From: Flavobacterium sp. UMI-01
Lineage (GTDB): Bacteria > Bacteroidota > Bacteroidia > Flavobacteriales > Flavobacteriaceae
Length of the DNA stretch: 64,000 nucleotides
NCBI RefSeq assembly: GCF_019656315.1
Contig: NZ_BPLU01000038.1
Coordinates: 62,001-126,000 of the forward strand
Direction: 5' to 3'
Below, piece by piece: positions 37,805 to 46,492 of this stretch. Both the position numbers and the translations under genes were made by a program. The notes under the pieces were generated by a model. That model was not told where the DNA came from. It saw nothing but the letters and a program-made list of their open reading frames with translations, and did no database searches. Numbering within the stretch: the stretch's first letter is position 1; each line of letters begins with the position of its first letter.

Positions 37805-38119
37805 TTAAGGCATATAAAACACCTCTTCTAAAGGCACTGAAACTGGAGAGTTATCAGGATTTGTCTCCATAATATCAGCCATAAAGTCCCACCATTTTTT
37901 AACAATTTCACTAGAAGCTAAATCTTGTGAACCACCAGCACCCGAAACTTTTTGAAAAGCAAAAAGTGTATGGGTTTCTTCATCCAAGAAGATAGAATAT
38001 TCACTCACTCCATTTTCTTTTAAAAGCGCATGAAGTTCTGGCCATAGTTCGTTATGACGCTTGGTGTAGGCCTCTTTTTGACCTGGATTCAATTTCATTT
38101 TAAAGGCAAGTCTTTGCAT
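37805..38119 (-). CDS. rhaM: L-rhamnose mutarotase
   Basis: The 104-residue protein matches RhaM in length and signature (MQRLAFKMKLNPGQKEAYTKRHNELWPELHALL), including the catalytic H22 and the WWDFMADIM block near the C-terminus. RhaM interconverts alpha and beta L-rhamnose so that the isomerase can use it. No signal peptide is present, so it acts in the cytoplasm. It follows the alginate-lyase-family gene after 20 bases and shows that rhamnose is a product of this PUL. Confidence 0.93.
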   Translation of the reverse strand: MQRLAFKMKLNPGQKEAYTKRHNELWPELHALLKENGVSEYSIFLDEETHTLFAFQKVSGAGGSQDLASSEIVKKWWDFMADIMETNPDNSPVSVPLEEVFYMP

Positions 38120-38139
38120 GATTTTTTATTTTAAGTTAA

Positions 38140-39360
38140 TTAATTACATTCGTGCAGTAAAGAGTGGAGTGATACTTTTTTATCACTACCTATTTGGCAA
38201 TACTCTTCCTTATTAAATTCACTACCCGCCGTTGCAAATAGTTCTTTCAAGTTTTTTATAGCTTTTTCCTCATCTGCTATTTGTTTATAGTCCCATTTTT
38301 TTTCTCCCTTAGCGTAGGGTTTCAAAAATTCGAAGGCATTGATTATGCTAGCGCCATTAGCCGCCTTATAATTCCATAAATCAACACCCAGCTTTTTTCC
38401 TAAAACGGCTAATTCTGTAAATCCTCTCAAATTCATCGTACTATAAGATAGCGCTTTGGTTCTGGCTAGTTCCAAAGGTTGAGCTCCATTGGGTTGAATT
38501 TGTTTGGCAATGCGCTCTGTTTTTACGGCTTCCAAAATTTGTTTGGCTTCGGCTGTTTTATTTAAAAACAACAAAATTTGAATTAACTGCGTGTCGTAAT
38601 GCGTTCCGTGGTTGTTTTTAGTGTTTTTTTCAAAAACGCCATTTTCACTGGTTTGCAACCAATACGCATAATCTGTAAACCATTTTCGCAAGGCTTGGCT
38701 GGTATTCGCATCCATTTGTTGGTTTAACTCTAAAATTTCAATTGCTGTTAGCACCTTAGTAACATCTGCAAATTCAATAATTCCAATTCCTCTACCTGCA
38801 TTTTCACCTGGTACGCCTTGAGCAAAATTGAGGTTAGGATTCATCTTGGTATCTTCGTTAACAAACCACACTTGAATTAATTCTAGCACTTTAGTAGCAT
38901 ACTGTTTTTTATTCGAAAAGAAATAGGCTAAGGCCAAAGATTCTGTACTGTTGAACATTTTTTGCTTGGTTTCAAAATCAGTACTTCCTTCTCTAGTTAA
39001 GGGGTTGACTTTTCCATCTTTTCGTATCCATGGCAAGCCATCAGGTTTTGCAGGATCAGGCCACCAATATGGGCCAATCGAATAATAATCGTGCTTATCG
39101 CCACTGGCAGGGGTTTGTGTTTTTTGCATAACTGAATAAGGAGGGCGTTTACAAATACTATCTGCATTTGCAATTAGCTTGTTGTATATAGCATTATAAG
39201 GAGTCTTTTGGAGTCTTTCTTTTACTCTAAAAAAAGCCGTATAATCTACTAACGAGTAACTTGAAATTTGACTTTTCTCAATGGTTTTAATTTTATTTTG
39301 AGCTTTTAAATTAGAGCTAAAAAACAAGACCAATACCCCATATATAATTGCTTTTTTCAA
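38140..39360 (-). CDS. Alginate lyase family protein (PF05426-like)
   Basis: The 406-residue protein has a signal peptide ending near residue 20 and an (alpha/alpha) toroid with the family features YYSIGPYWWPDPAKPDGLPWIRKDG (about 92-116) and the catalytic NNHGTHYD block (N249-N250-H251, H254). Such proteins include PL5 and PL38 lyases acting on mannuronan or glucuronan; in a rhamnose- and sulfatase-rich PUL a glucuronate-directed activity is more likely. The start is TTG at 39360. Operator 2 lies 236 bases upstream, with a terminator-like hairpin in between. Confidence 0.83.
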   Translation of the reverse strand: MKKAIIYGVLVLFFSSNLKAQNKIKTIEKSQISSYSLVDYTAFFRVKERLQKTPYNAIYNKLIANADSICKRPPYSVMQKTQTPASGDKHDYYSIGPYWWPDPAKPDGLPWIRKDGKVNPLTREGSTDFETKQKMFNSTESLALAYFFSNKKQYATKVLELIQVWFVNEDTKMNPNLNFAQGVPGENAGRGIGIIEFADVTKVLTAIEILELNQQMDANTSQALRKWFTDYAYWLQTSENGVFEKNTKNNHGTHYDTQLIQILLFLNKTAEAKQILEAVKTERIAKQIQPNGAQPLELARTKALSYSTMNLRGFTELAVLGKKLGVDLWNYKAANGASIINAFEFLKPYAKGEKKWDYKQIADEEKAIKNLKELFATAGSEFNKEEYCQIGSDKKVSLHSLLHECN

Positions 39361-39423
39361 CTTTCTACAATTTTTAAGGTTATTTATTTTCTGAATTAAA
39401 AAGCTTCGTAGTGGCTATTTTCA

Positions 39424-39466
39424 AAAAAATCATCCTGTCTTTATGAAGAAAGACAAGATGATTTTG
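39424..39466 (-). terminator. Hairpin with T-tract in the leader of the alginate-lyase-family gene
   Basis: On the minus strand AAAATCATCTTGTCTTT pairs with AAAGACAGGATGATTTT (one bulge) and is followed by seven T. It lies downstream of operator-promoter 2 and 63 bases before the TTG start, so it may be an attenuator rather than only the end of the upstream gene. Confidence 0.7.
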
Positions 39467-39567
39467 AAAACTAAACAAACTAAAAAACTATCAATTATTA
39501 AAAAATACTTTCTAACAATTAATTTTAAACTAACTATTCAATGAATTAGTACAAATTCATCTATCAA

Positions 39568-39612
39568 CAAAAGTACCCATCATTTTTTTGTTTTCTGTCC
39601 TGTATTATCCCG
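39568..39612 (-). promoter_or_regulatory. PUL operator-promoter 2
   Basis: The minus strand reads CGGGATAATACAGGACA (39612-39596), then 20 bp, then TACTTTTG (39575-39568), an exact TAnnTTTG -7 box. It lies 236 bases upstream of the alginate-lyase-family gene. Confidence 0.78.
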
Positions 39613-39784
39613 TGATCGAAAATTACCATAGAAGATCACTCAAAACCTCCTATCCTTTTTCAGTACATTAGCATTAATTAAACCGTTTATTCAATACTTA
39701 ACACTTTTTGACCAGTTATCATTAACCTATCTTCTGTCGTTGATACAAACTTTTGTGAGTAATTATTATACTTTTAAAAGTGAA

Positions 39785-42127
39785 TTATTCTCTAAAATTT
39801 ATTTTTTGCATTTCGGATATCAACTGACCGTCTTCGGAAAATCCTTCGATGACTACCTGAATTTCATTTTGTTCTTCTCTTGGGAATTTAATTTGGTAAT
39901 TCGGTGTCTCGTCTATGATAACTGATGGAGTCCAATTTAAGGTTCCAAAAAGTATGTATTCTTTTAAATTATCGAAATAAGCATTTTTAAAAGGAATTGC
40001 ATAAGCATACCCTTTGGTAACCATAAAAAGATTGTGTTTGATTTTGTAGCCCCCACTGCGCACAGCACCTTTCTTTAAGAAAATATCAATTACAGAGCTG
40101 GTACCCATAAATCGTGCATTGTGTTTATCGATGTAAATTTCCTCTACATCTGAAAGAAAGACAGAGTACAATTCACTCAAATCGGAAATTCGATTGTTAT
40201 CGATTCGAAAAGCTGGGGTGACTCCTTTATTTAATCCTGAGCGGTCTTTTACAAAAGGATCTCCAGTTTCATTATCAACGCCTGTACTATACCCTTTTTC
40301 ATTTAAAAAATCGAAAACCGTACCGTACTGCTCGTCTATTTTAAAACCCGTTGCCGTATTGCTAACTAAATCTTTATTAATAAATAGTTTCTTAGTATCT
40401 AAAACAATAGATAAACCCGTCAATTCTATAGCATTTTTATTAAATACAAATTTCTCTTCTGGTTGATTTTGAACCGTCGGACAAACTGCTTTTTCATATT
40501 TAAAGGGATATATAAAATTGCTCTCGTTGTTTTCTACACGTGCTTCTATCCTAGAATATTTAGAACTACCATTAGCATTCGCTACCTGAAAAACAAACAC
40601 AGTAGAATCTTGGGCGAAAAAATTCTCGTATTTAAAGTTGCCGTTGGCGTTGATTACTGTTTCCTCAAATACATCTTTTTTTGTAGATATAAGCGTTAGT
40701 TTGCCTTTAGATTTTAAATTAGCGTTTGTCTCAACTTTCCCGCTGACAGTTACTCCTTTATTGAAAGGATAGCTAATTTTTGGTGTTTTTGACTTTATAT
40801 CATCCCATGAAAATTTATTTTGATTTTGATTAAGCATCAAAGCTTCTATATCTTGTTTTCTATTTTCGTTTCTTGGATCAAAATAAAAGTAATTGTTTAC
40901 TTCTGGTTTTATCAAGAAATTATTTAGATAAAAAGTACCCAATATCGATTTCTCTTCATTTTTACAAAGACTTTTTTCTGGAAGAATACTGATGCTTATA
41001 TTCGCTTTTTTTAAATCCGAATTCCCATAAATAACCACGCTATCCTTTGTCGTTCTTTTAGAATGAATAGCAGTTGTGATTTTTTCACTTCTAAAGTGGT
41101 AAAATAATTTTTGAGTGACTTGATTTAAGTTTTCATCCAATAAACGAATAGAATTGACTCCATTGGAAATATTCTGTTTGTCAAAAAACAACGTATGCTC
41201 TAATTCATTGTTCGCAAAGGTAAATTCTTTAAGAACCATCTTTTCGTTTTGATGGATCAATAAAGTGTATTTTTTGTTTGTAAAGAGTTTCAGTCCTTTC
41301 TCATTTGTTTTAACCACAATGGCTAATTTGTTTTTAGGCAGATTGTTATTGCAGCTAATGGCTATTCCAGTATCGTTAACAGCTGGTAAAGGTTCATTGA
41401 TTTGTAGGTTTTCATTTTTGATTTTCAAAAAATAGGTTTCACTTTTATCAGCAATAAAGGTAAAATAGCCATTCCCTACTTTGTTGGTATTAAATCGCGC
41501 CACCTCTTTTGATTTAGAACCCCATATAACAACATCGTTTACTTGAAGTCCTTTTTGATTACAATCGGTGATTTTGACCCCCACAGTATTATAAATTCCA
41601 TCAATAATAACTGATGATTCGGGAGTAAAAGTAATTTTTGCAGTACTCCATACTGGAGTTTTTGACTTTATTACATAAGGCTCATCCCGATTTATAATTT
41701 CTACTGTTTGAATAAAAGAATAATCTTCATTAAAGTTATTCATCCAATTAGTATAAAACTGAAAATGATACAATCCTGATTTGAATGACTCATTCAATTG
41801 AATGGCCCCTGAAAAAGTACCATTACTAGCATACAGTAATTGCTTTTTTACCACTTGATTATTACTATCATAAATAACTACATTAACATTTGTGGTATTC
41901 GTATTTGGTGCCTCATTATTCTTACTCCATACATACCCTTTAAATCCTACTATTTCATTAGTAACATAAACTTCTTTATTGAATTGTACATGAATAGTTT
42001 CCCTATCTAACTTAAAATAAGTATCCAGTAAGTTTACGACTTTCTGAGAGTTGGTAACATTAGTTTTTGCTTGTGAAAAAGCTACAGCACAATACAAAAA
42101 ACAATAAAAATAAATATTGATTTTCAT
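39785..42127 (-). CDS. MG2-type/plug-like secreted protein of unknown function
   Basis: The product is about 780 residues from the ATG at 42127, with a signal peptide (MKINIYFYCFLYCAVAFSQA). The N-terminal part has alpha-2-macroglobulin MG2-like sequence (VQFNKEVYVTNEIVGFKGYVWSKN, SGLYHFQFYTNWMNNF), then several beta-sandwich segments. Near residues 660-700 comes a TonB-receptor-plug-like piece (SDVEEIYIDKHNARFMGTSSVIDIFLKKG), but no barrel follows. Similar proteins are common in Bacteroidota beside outer-membrane systems; function is unknown. A PUL operator lies 85 bases upstream, so it is probably co-regulated with the degradation enzymes. Confidence 0.75.
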   Translation of the reverse strand: MKINIYFYCFLYCAVAFSQAKTNVTNSQKVVNLLDTYFKLDRETIHVQFNKEVYVTNEIVGFKGYVWSKNNEAPNTNTTNVNVVIYDSNNQVVKKQLLYASNGTFSGAIQLNESFKSGLYHFQFYTNWMNNFNEDYSFIQTVEIINRDEPYVIKSKTPVWSTAKITFTPESSVIIDGIYNTVGVKITDCNQKGLQVNDVVIWGSKSKEVARFNTNKVGNGYFTFIADKSETYFLKIKNENLQINEPLPAVNDTGIAISCNNNLPKNKLAIVVKTNEKGLKLFTNKKYTLLIHQNEKMVLKEFTFANNELEHTLFFDKQNISNGVNSIRLLDENLNQVTQKLFYHFRSEKITTAIHSKRTTKDSVVIYGNSDLKKANISISILPEKSLCKNEEKSILGTFYLNNFLIKPEVNNYFYFDPRNENRKQDIEALMLNQNQNKFSWDDIKSKTPKISYPFNKGVTVSGKVETNANLKSKGKLTLISTKKDVFEETVINANGNFKYENFFAQDSTVFVFQVANANGSSKYSRIEARVENNESNFIYPFKYEKAVCPTVQNQPEEKFVFNKNAIELTGLSIVLDTKKLFINKDLVSNTATGFKIDEQYGTVFDFLNEKGYSTGVDNETGDPFVKDRSGLNKGVTPAFRIDNNRISDLSELYSVFLSDVEEIYIDKHNARFMGTSSVIDIFLKKGAVRSGGYKIKHNLFMVTKGYAYAIPFKNAYFDNLKEYILFGTLNWTPSVIIDETPNYQIKFPREEQNEIQVVIEGFSEDGQLISEMQKINFRE

Positions 42128-42183
42128 GGTATTCGGTTTAGGCATTTGTTGGTAACTATGTTAGTCTTTTTGTTTTTTCTTAC

Positions 42184-42228
42184 CAAAAATATCCTAACAA
42201 ACCAATTAAAGTGTCCTGTTCTGTCAGG
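42184..42228 (-). promoter_or_regulatory. PUL operator-promoter 3
   Basis: The minus strand reads CCTGACAGAACAGGACA (42228-42212), then 20 bp, then TATTTTTG (42191-42184), an exact TAnnTTTG match. It lies 85 bases upstream of the MG2-type gene. Confidence 0.78.
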
Positions 42229-42333
42229 TTTTATTTGCTTTCATTTTTCATCCTATTAGGAATAACGAATTAGCTTTTCCAAAGTCTCATCATAGAACAA
42301 TCAATTAAATTTTCATTAGTAGATTTCCATACG

Positions 42334-43080
42334 CTATTTCATCTGTTTTTTAAATTCTTCTTCAATAACTGTAAAATCTTTTTTAGTAGCATATTCAATT
42401 GCTTGTATTGAAGTTTTACCTTGTTTTATTTTTTGCAAAATCATTTCAACAGCATTAGGGTATTTCATAAACAGAAAACACACAAAAGAGTAGGAAACCG
42501 TATAAGAATACCCTTCCTCAGTTCCATTAACGGCATGCCATTCCCCATGATTTAATCCTAAAAAAGCTCTTAAATTCAATTTGTTTTGACTTATATACTC
42601 TTTCATTTTTAGGAATTTATAGCCTTGTATGCTTGGGGTAACTCCTTCTTTACTGACTTCAAAACACTCAAAAAGTTCCGACATACCTTCGTTTATCCAG
42701 GCTGGAACATTCGGTACTACTTGATGTATCAATGCGTGTTGCATCTCATGATAGATGGTTTTAACGTAACTGCTTCTGGTTTTATCAACGTAGGCCTTAT
42801 TTGTTGTTGATTGATAAAACCCAGCTGTTTTATATTTTGCATTTGTATGATGTGATAGCGCTAGATAATCCTTATGTTTTCCTATAAGGTCAATGTTTAC
42901 AATGGCAGGTTCAAAATCAAATACTCTTTTATAAAAATTGATTTGATATTGAGCCATTAGTTCAACCAATTCTTTTTCTTGATTCGATCAATTACAATTG
43001 ATAGCATTTATAACGGTATGTTGCCCAAAACTACTGGTGTAGATTCCTAAAACAAATAGACAAAGTTTGTATTTATTCAT
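42334..43080 (-). pseudogene. Gluzincin (HExxH) peptidase gene with an in-frame TGA
   Basis: The frame opens with a signal peptide at the ATG at 43080 (MNKYKLCLFVLGIYTSSFGQ), meets TGA at 42990-42988 (codon 31), and continues in the same frame for about 217 codons. The continuation holds a metallopeptidase-like domain with HEMQHALIH (His at codon 111 counted from the ATG) and the downstream NEGMSELFE Glu that would complete the zinc site, as in DUF1570/MA-like proteins. A TTG at 42969 could restart translation but would lose the signal peptide. Either a nonsense mutation, a sequencing error or readthrough explains it. It follows a terminator. Confidence 0.75.
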
Positions 43081-43087
43081 ATATTTT

Positions 43088-43142
43088 AAAAAAAAACTTC
43101 AAACAACTTATTGAATTAAGATATCAAATCAGCTGTTTGAAG
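43088..43142 (-). terminator. Terminator of the T9SS-tailed lyase gene
   Basis: On the minus strand CTTCAAACA pairs with TGTTTGAAG over a 28-base loop and a run of about nine T follows. It separates the lyase gene from the peptidase pseudogene. Confidence 0.6.
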
Positions 43143-43187
43143 GTGTACTTTTAGTTCATAAATTAGTTAGCGAACGTATTAGTTCGA

Positions 43188-45923
43188 TTATTTTACTACT
43201 AATTTAGAACTAAATCTTTTATTTTGGTTGTCAACAAATTCCACAATATACACTCCCGCTTTCATGTTATGCGCTTCTGTATTTAGCAAAAGTGACCCTT
43301 GACCTGAGTTGTTTTGATACACTTTTTTACCTAACATATCATAAATCGTTAGTTTTTTCCAAGATGTCTCATTTATTTGAATTTTAAATACTCCTTTTGC
43401 AGGATTTGGAATGATTTCAATTCCATTACTTTTATCAAAAGAAGAAACCGCTAAACTAACATCCTTAACTTCCAAAAGTCCTTTTTTATCCGTATCCCCT
43501 GTAAGAGCGTAGTTTTCAAAATTAAGTTGTGTTCCTTCACCAATATAAAGCGTAACATCTTTTTTATCGGTCTTTACTTCTGTACGAACAATAGCAAAAC
43601 GACCGTTAAAATTCAAATTGAATTGAGGAAGACTAATATTTTCAGTGTTAGTTTCATTACATATAATATAATCTGTGGTTTCTCTATCGACCAATTTACT
43701 TTTTACAATGGCTCCCACAACTTTACTATTAACCGTAATATTCTCCACTGATTGTACCGTTGCAGTGGCATTAGAAGAAGGTTCGAATACAGAGATAAAC
43801 GGCCTGTTCCATGCCTCACCTGTTTGTCGAACGGCTATGATTTGCGTTTTCTTACTTACATATCCATTTTTAGCCTCGTAGGTAGCTGGCCCTAGCGCTT
43901 TCGTATATTCTCTTGTTACACCAGCAGGCATTAGCATGTGCATGTATTTATTCGTTGTAGTAAGGTCAAAACGAATTTTAACGGCATCGCTAATTCCTGT
44001 TGTTGACTGAGTGTTTTCAAATTGCAACCAGCCTGGCGATTGTTGCGTATCGTTCACCACAACTTGGTATTTTGTAGTCGGTGTAACCACAAGAGTATTA
44101 TTGGAAGCATCTTTAAGACTGGTTGCATCTCCAATATTATGGTAGATATAATCATGAAAATTATTTGTTCCTAATGATTTTGAACGGAATAGATCAAAAT
44201 AATACCCTGAGGTAGCACTGGTACGAATCGTACTTAGGGTACGTTGTTGGTCACAATTGTTAACATTATCATCCATAAACTGAGTCGCAAAACTAAAATT
44301 AGTACTCAAAGGATTCTCTAAATGTTTCGGTTCTGACGCTATATTTATAACAGGATCTTGGTATAAAAATTTGTCATTCCCCCAAGCACCCGTTTTAGAA
44401 GTCCCACGAGAAGTACCGTTTACAATAACGGTATTGTTACCAGCATATTTGTTAAAATACCCTTGAAAAGGCAAAGTTTGTCTTTCTGCTAACGAAGGAG
44501 GCAAGCCGCCGTTTGCAGCCATAACGTCACCCGCTCCATACAATTCCATCGAAATTCCGGCACAATGTGCATGCACATAATGAGCACCCCCAATGATGCC
44601 ACACAAACCATATTCCGTATTATTCGCTGTAACATAGTTACGTTGCAAGGCTACCCCCGCGTGATTAATTATAACTGTTGGTTTATAATCAAATGCTACA
44701 ACAGAAGTATTAGGTAGTGGCTCACCCCAAAAAAGATCCAAAGCAACATAATTCTCAAAACCTGTAGCAGGAACACTTGTATTATACCCATTTGTGGTAG
44801 GAAAACTTTGTTTTAATGCTATTTCTGCCTGTGATTGTATATTAGCATAACCGCGTCTTTTTGCAAAATTCAACGCGTATCGACTAATTTCGTCCGTACC
44901 ATCACTGGTTCTATGTGAATCACCGTAACGCACAAAGGTTCTATTAGGAAGCCTTAGATTTTCCATTAAAGAAGCACTTTCAAAAAGTTTTATATTATTG
45001 GCACCTGCATTCAGTTGCGGTTTCACTCTGTCAACCAAATTTAATATCAATTGAACATTAGGCATAAACCCATAACTTACCGATTCAGGCCAAAGCGCTT
45101 GTTCCGTGAACATTTTTAGGATGGTTTTGGTAAAAGAATTTTGACGCTTGGTACCACGATCCCAAAAAAGTGTGAACATACGTTCTCTTTCGGTATCATC
45201 TTCAACGCATAATATAGAAAATAACGAACCTGGTGCTGTCAATACGGGATGATTTGACACAACACTTCCTTGTGTATCCAAGCCTCCTGATTCTTTTAAG
45301 GTATTTCCAGCAATGTTTCTAATCACCGTTTGCGCTCGGGCATGGTCATACGGAACACGGGTGTTTGTAGCCTTGTTATAAACCGTTATTCCTGGCGTTT
45401 TTAGATAATTATAAACAAAATCATAAGCGACAGCCAATTGCGCATAAGTAGTACGAGGATCGTAAAAATAGTTTCCACTAATAGTTGTTGTGGCGAGTGT
45501 ACGAGTCGATAAATTATCAAAATAATAATTCAAAATATCAGCCGAAAAACTGGCGTACTTGACATCCTCAGTAATATAATACAGCATAGCCGAATAGGCC
45601 GCTGTAGATAATACTTTCCCGTGAGCTGAAGTGTAAGGAGAAGCATAGGCTTCTGAATTTGCATCATTAGCAGGAAAAAAATCTACCGTACTAAAGATTG
45701 CAGCGGGATTAGTAGTATGTGTGGTAATTTTAGGATCAACGTTTGATTTCATTGAATTCACCATACTATTAGCCCAAGAGTTGTTACTTATTTTACTCAA
45801 TATTTGTGGACGCTCTGCTGCTGTTGCATAAATTGTAGGATGCTGTAAACTCTGTGCAATTGACGGTAGAGATAGAATAACAATTAAAAAAACAGTTATT
45901 CTAATTTTGACATTTGGATTCAT
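43188..45923 (-). CDS. Putative polysaccharide lyase (PL40-like) with T9SS C-terminal domain
   Basis: The 911-residue protein has a signal peptide (to about residue 23) and aligns over its length with the 820-residue lyase at 21341 (shared HPAIW/HPTIY start, FYDPRTTYAQLAVAYDFVYNYLK, GGAHYVHAHCAGISMELYGAG near 440-460, TREYT..LGPATYEAKNGYV). The last 80 residues form a type A T9SS sorting domain (NPAKGVFKIQI...KLTIYDMLGKKVYQ...GVYIVEFVD..RFSSKLVVK), so it is secreted or surface-anchored. It probably makes the first cuts outside the cell; PL40 assignment is from memory. Operator 4 lies 296 bases upstream. Confidence 0.75.
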   Translation of the reverse strand: MNPNVKIRITVFLIVILSLPSIAQSLQHPTIYATAAERPQILSKISNNSWANSMVNSMKSNVDPKITTHTTNPAAIFSTVDFFPANDANSEAYASPYTSAHGKVLSTAAYSAMLYYITEDVKYASFSADILNYYFDNLSTRTLATTTISGNYFYDPRTTYAQLAVAYDFVYNYLKTPGITVYNKATNTRVPYDHARAQTVIRNIAGNTLKESGGLDTQGSVVSNHPVLTAPGSLFSILCVEDDTERERMFTLFWDRGTKRQNSFTKTILKMFTEQALWPESVSYGFMPNVQLILNLVDRVKPQLNAGANNIKLFESASLMENLRLPNRTFVRYGDSHRTSDGTDEISRYALNFAKRRGYANIQSQAEIALKQSFPTTNGYNTSVPATGFENYVALDLFWGEPLPNTSVVAFDYKPTVIINHAGVALQRNYVTANNTEYGLCGIIGGAHYVHAHCAGISMELYGAGDVMAANGGLPPSLAERQTLPFQGYFNKYAGNNTVIVNGTSRGTSKTGAWGNDKFLYQDPVINIASEPKHLENPLSTNFSFATQFMDDNVNNCDQQRTLSTIRTSATSGYYFDLFRSKSLGTNNFHDYIYHNIGDATSLKDASNNTLVVTPTTKYQVVVNDTQQSPGWLQFENTQSTTGISDAVKIRFDLTTTNKYMHMLMPAGVTREYTKALGPATYEAKNGYVSKKTQIIAVRQTGEAWNRPFISVFEPSSNATATVQSVENITVNSKVVGAIVKSKLVDRETTDYIICNETNTENISLPQFNLNFNGRFAIVRTEVKTDKKDVTLYIGEGTQLNFENYALTGDTDKKGLLEVKDVSLAVSSFDKSNGIEIIPNPAKGVFKIQINETSWKKLTIYDMLGKKVYQNNSGQGSLLLNTEAHNMKAGVYIVEFVDNQNKRFSSKLVVK

Positions 45924-45982
45924 ATGTGTAAATTTTAATTTTTAAGCGGTCACATATGTTATCGCCTTTTTACTCATTGGTG

Positions 45983-46019
45983 TTTGCTTGCGCAAACTTC
46001 TAGTTAATGGCGATTTCAT
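45983..46019. repeat. 37-base repeat, copy 2
   Basis: Matches 33939-33975 with one mismatch (a T for a G after CTTCTAG). It lies in the 5' leader of the T9SS-tailed lyase gene. Confidence 0.7.
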
Positions 46020-46061
46020 AATTCTAATTAGTTTTTGGATAGTTTTTGGTTAAAAAAAAGC

Positions 46062-46090
46062 ATTTGCCCATGAATTTTTAATTACAAATG
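46062..46090 (-). terminator. Weak hairpin with T8 in the leader of the lyase gene
   Basis: On the minus strand CATTTG pairs with CAAATG around a loop of about 8 bases, and after one base eight T follow. The stem is short, so function as attenuator is uncertain. Confidence 0.35.
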
Positions 46091-46190
46091 GACAAACTAA
46101 TTCTTTCCGTTGATTTATAGACGACGCATTTTGTTTATAGCACATAACAAACTAAAAAACAACACTTTTCATCCTTTAAATTCAACCAAC

Positions 46191-46235
46191 CAAAATTATC
46201 ATCAAACAATTATTCCTATATCCTGCTCTATCCTG
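46191..46235 (-). promoter_or_regulatory. PUL operator-promoter 4
   Basis: The minus strand reads CAGGATAGAGCAGGATA (46235-46219), a perfect 7-bp direct repeat with 10-bp period, then 20 bp, then TAATTTTG (46198-46191), an exact -7 box. It lies 296 bases upstream of the lyase gene. Confidence 0.82.
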
Positions 46236-46411
46236 TAATCGTATCAAAATCAGTAAAAAAAACAATTAACCTAGAAATTGGAACACAGATATCACAGATC
46301 TTATGAATTTACACAGATTGTTTTTTTTTTTATTATCATATAATATCCAATCTTTCGGAATCTGCTTGAAAAAGCCAATAAAATCCTCAAGCGGATTTTC
46401 AGATTAACAAC

Positions 46412-46448
46412 AAAAAAAACCGAACCTTTTTAAAGAAAGTTCGGTTTA
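46412..46448 (-). terminator. Terminator of the 49589-46493 unit
   Basis: On the minus strand AAACCGAAC pairs with GTTCGGTTT, followed by a run of T, 45 bases after the sulfatase stop. Confidence 0.82.
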
Positions 46449-46492
46449 TATATAAAAAAAATTAAATCCTATCTAGGCTTTGATACTCTAAT

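Larger units (their letters stand above)
39361..39784. other. Intergenic region with operator-promoter 2 and leader hairpin
   Basis: This 424-base gap holds operator-promoter 2 (39568-39612) and a terminator-like hairpin (39424-39466). The remaining 170 bases next to the MG2-type gene show no gene or clear signal. Confidence 0.6.
45924..46492. other. Intergenic region with operator-promoter 4 and a long leader
   Basis: From right to left this 569-base gap holds the terminator of the sulfatase unit (46412-46448), operator-promoter 4 (46191-46235), a leader with a hairpin followed by T residues (46062-46090), and copy 2 of the 37-base repeat (45983-46019). No gene is seen. Confidence 0.6.

Noticed and set aside
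39785..42127. Calling the MG2-type protein a TonB-dependent receptor because of its plug-like segment
   Set aside because: No beta barrel follows the segment and the protein ends about 130 residues later.
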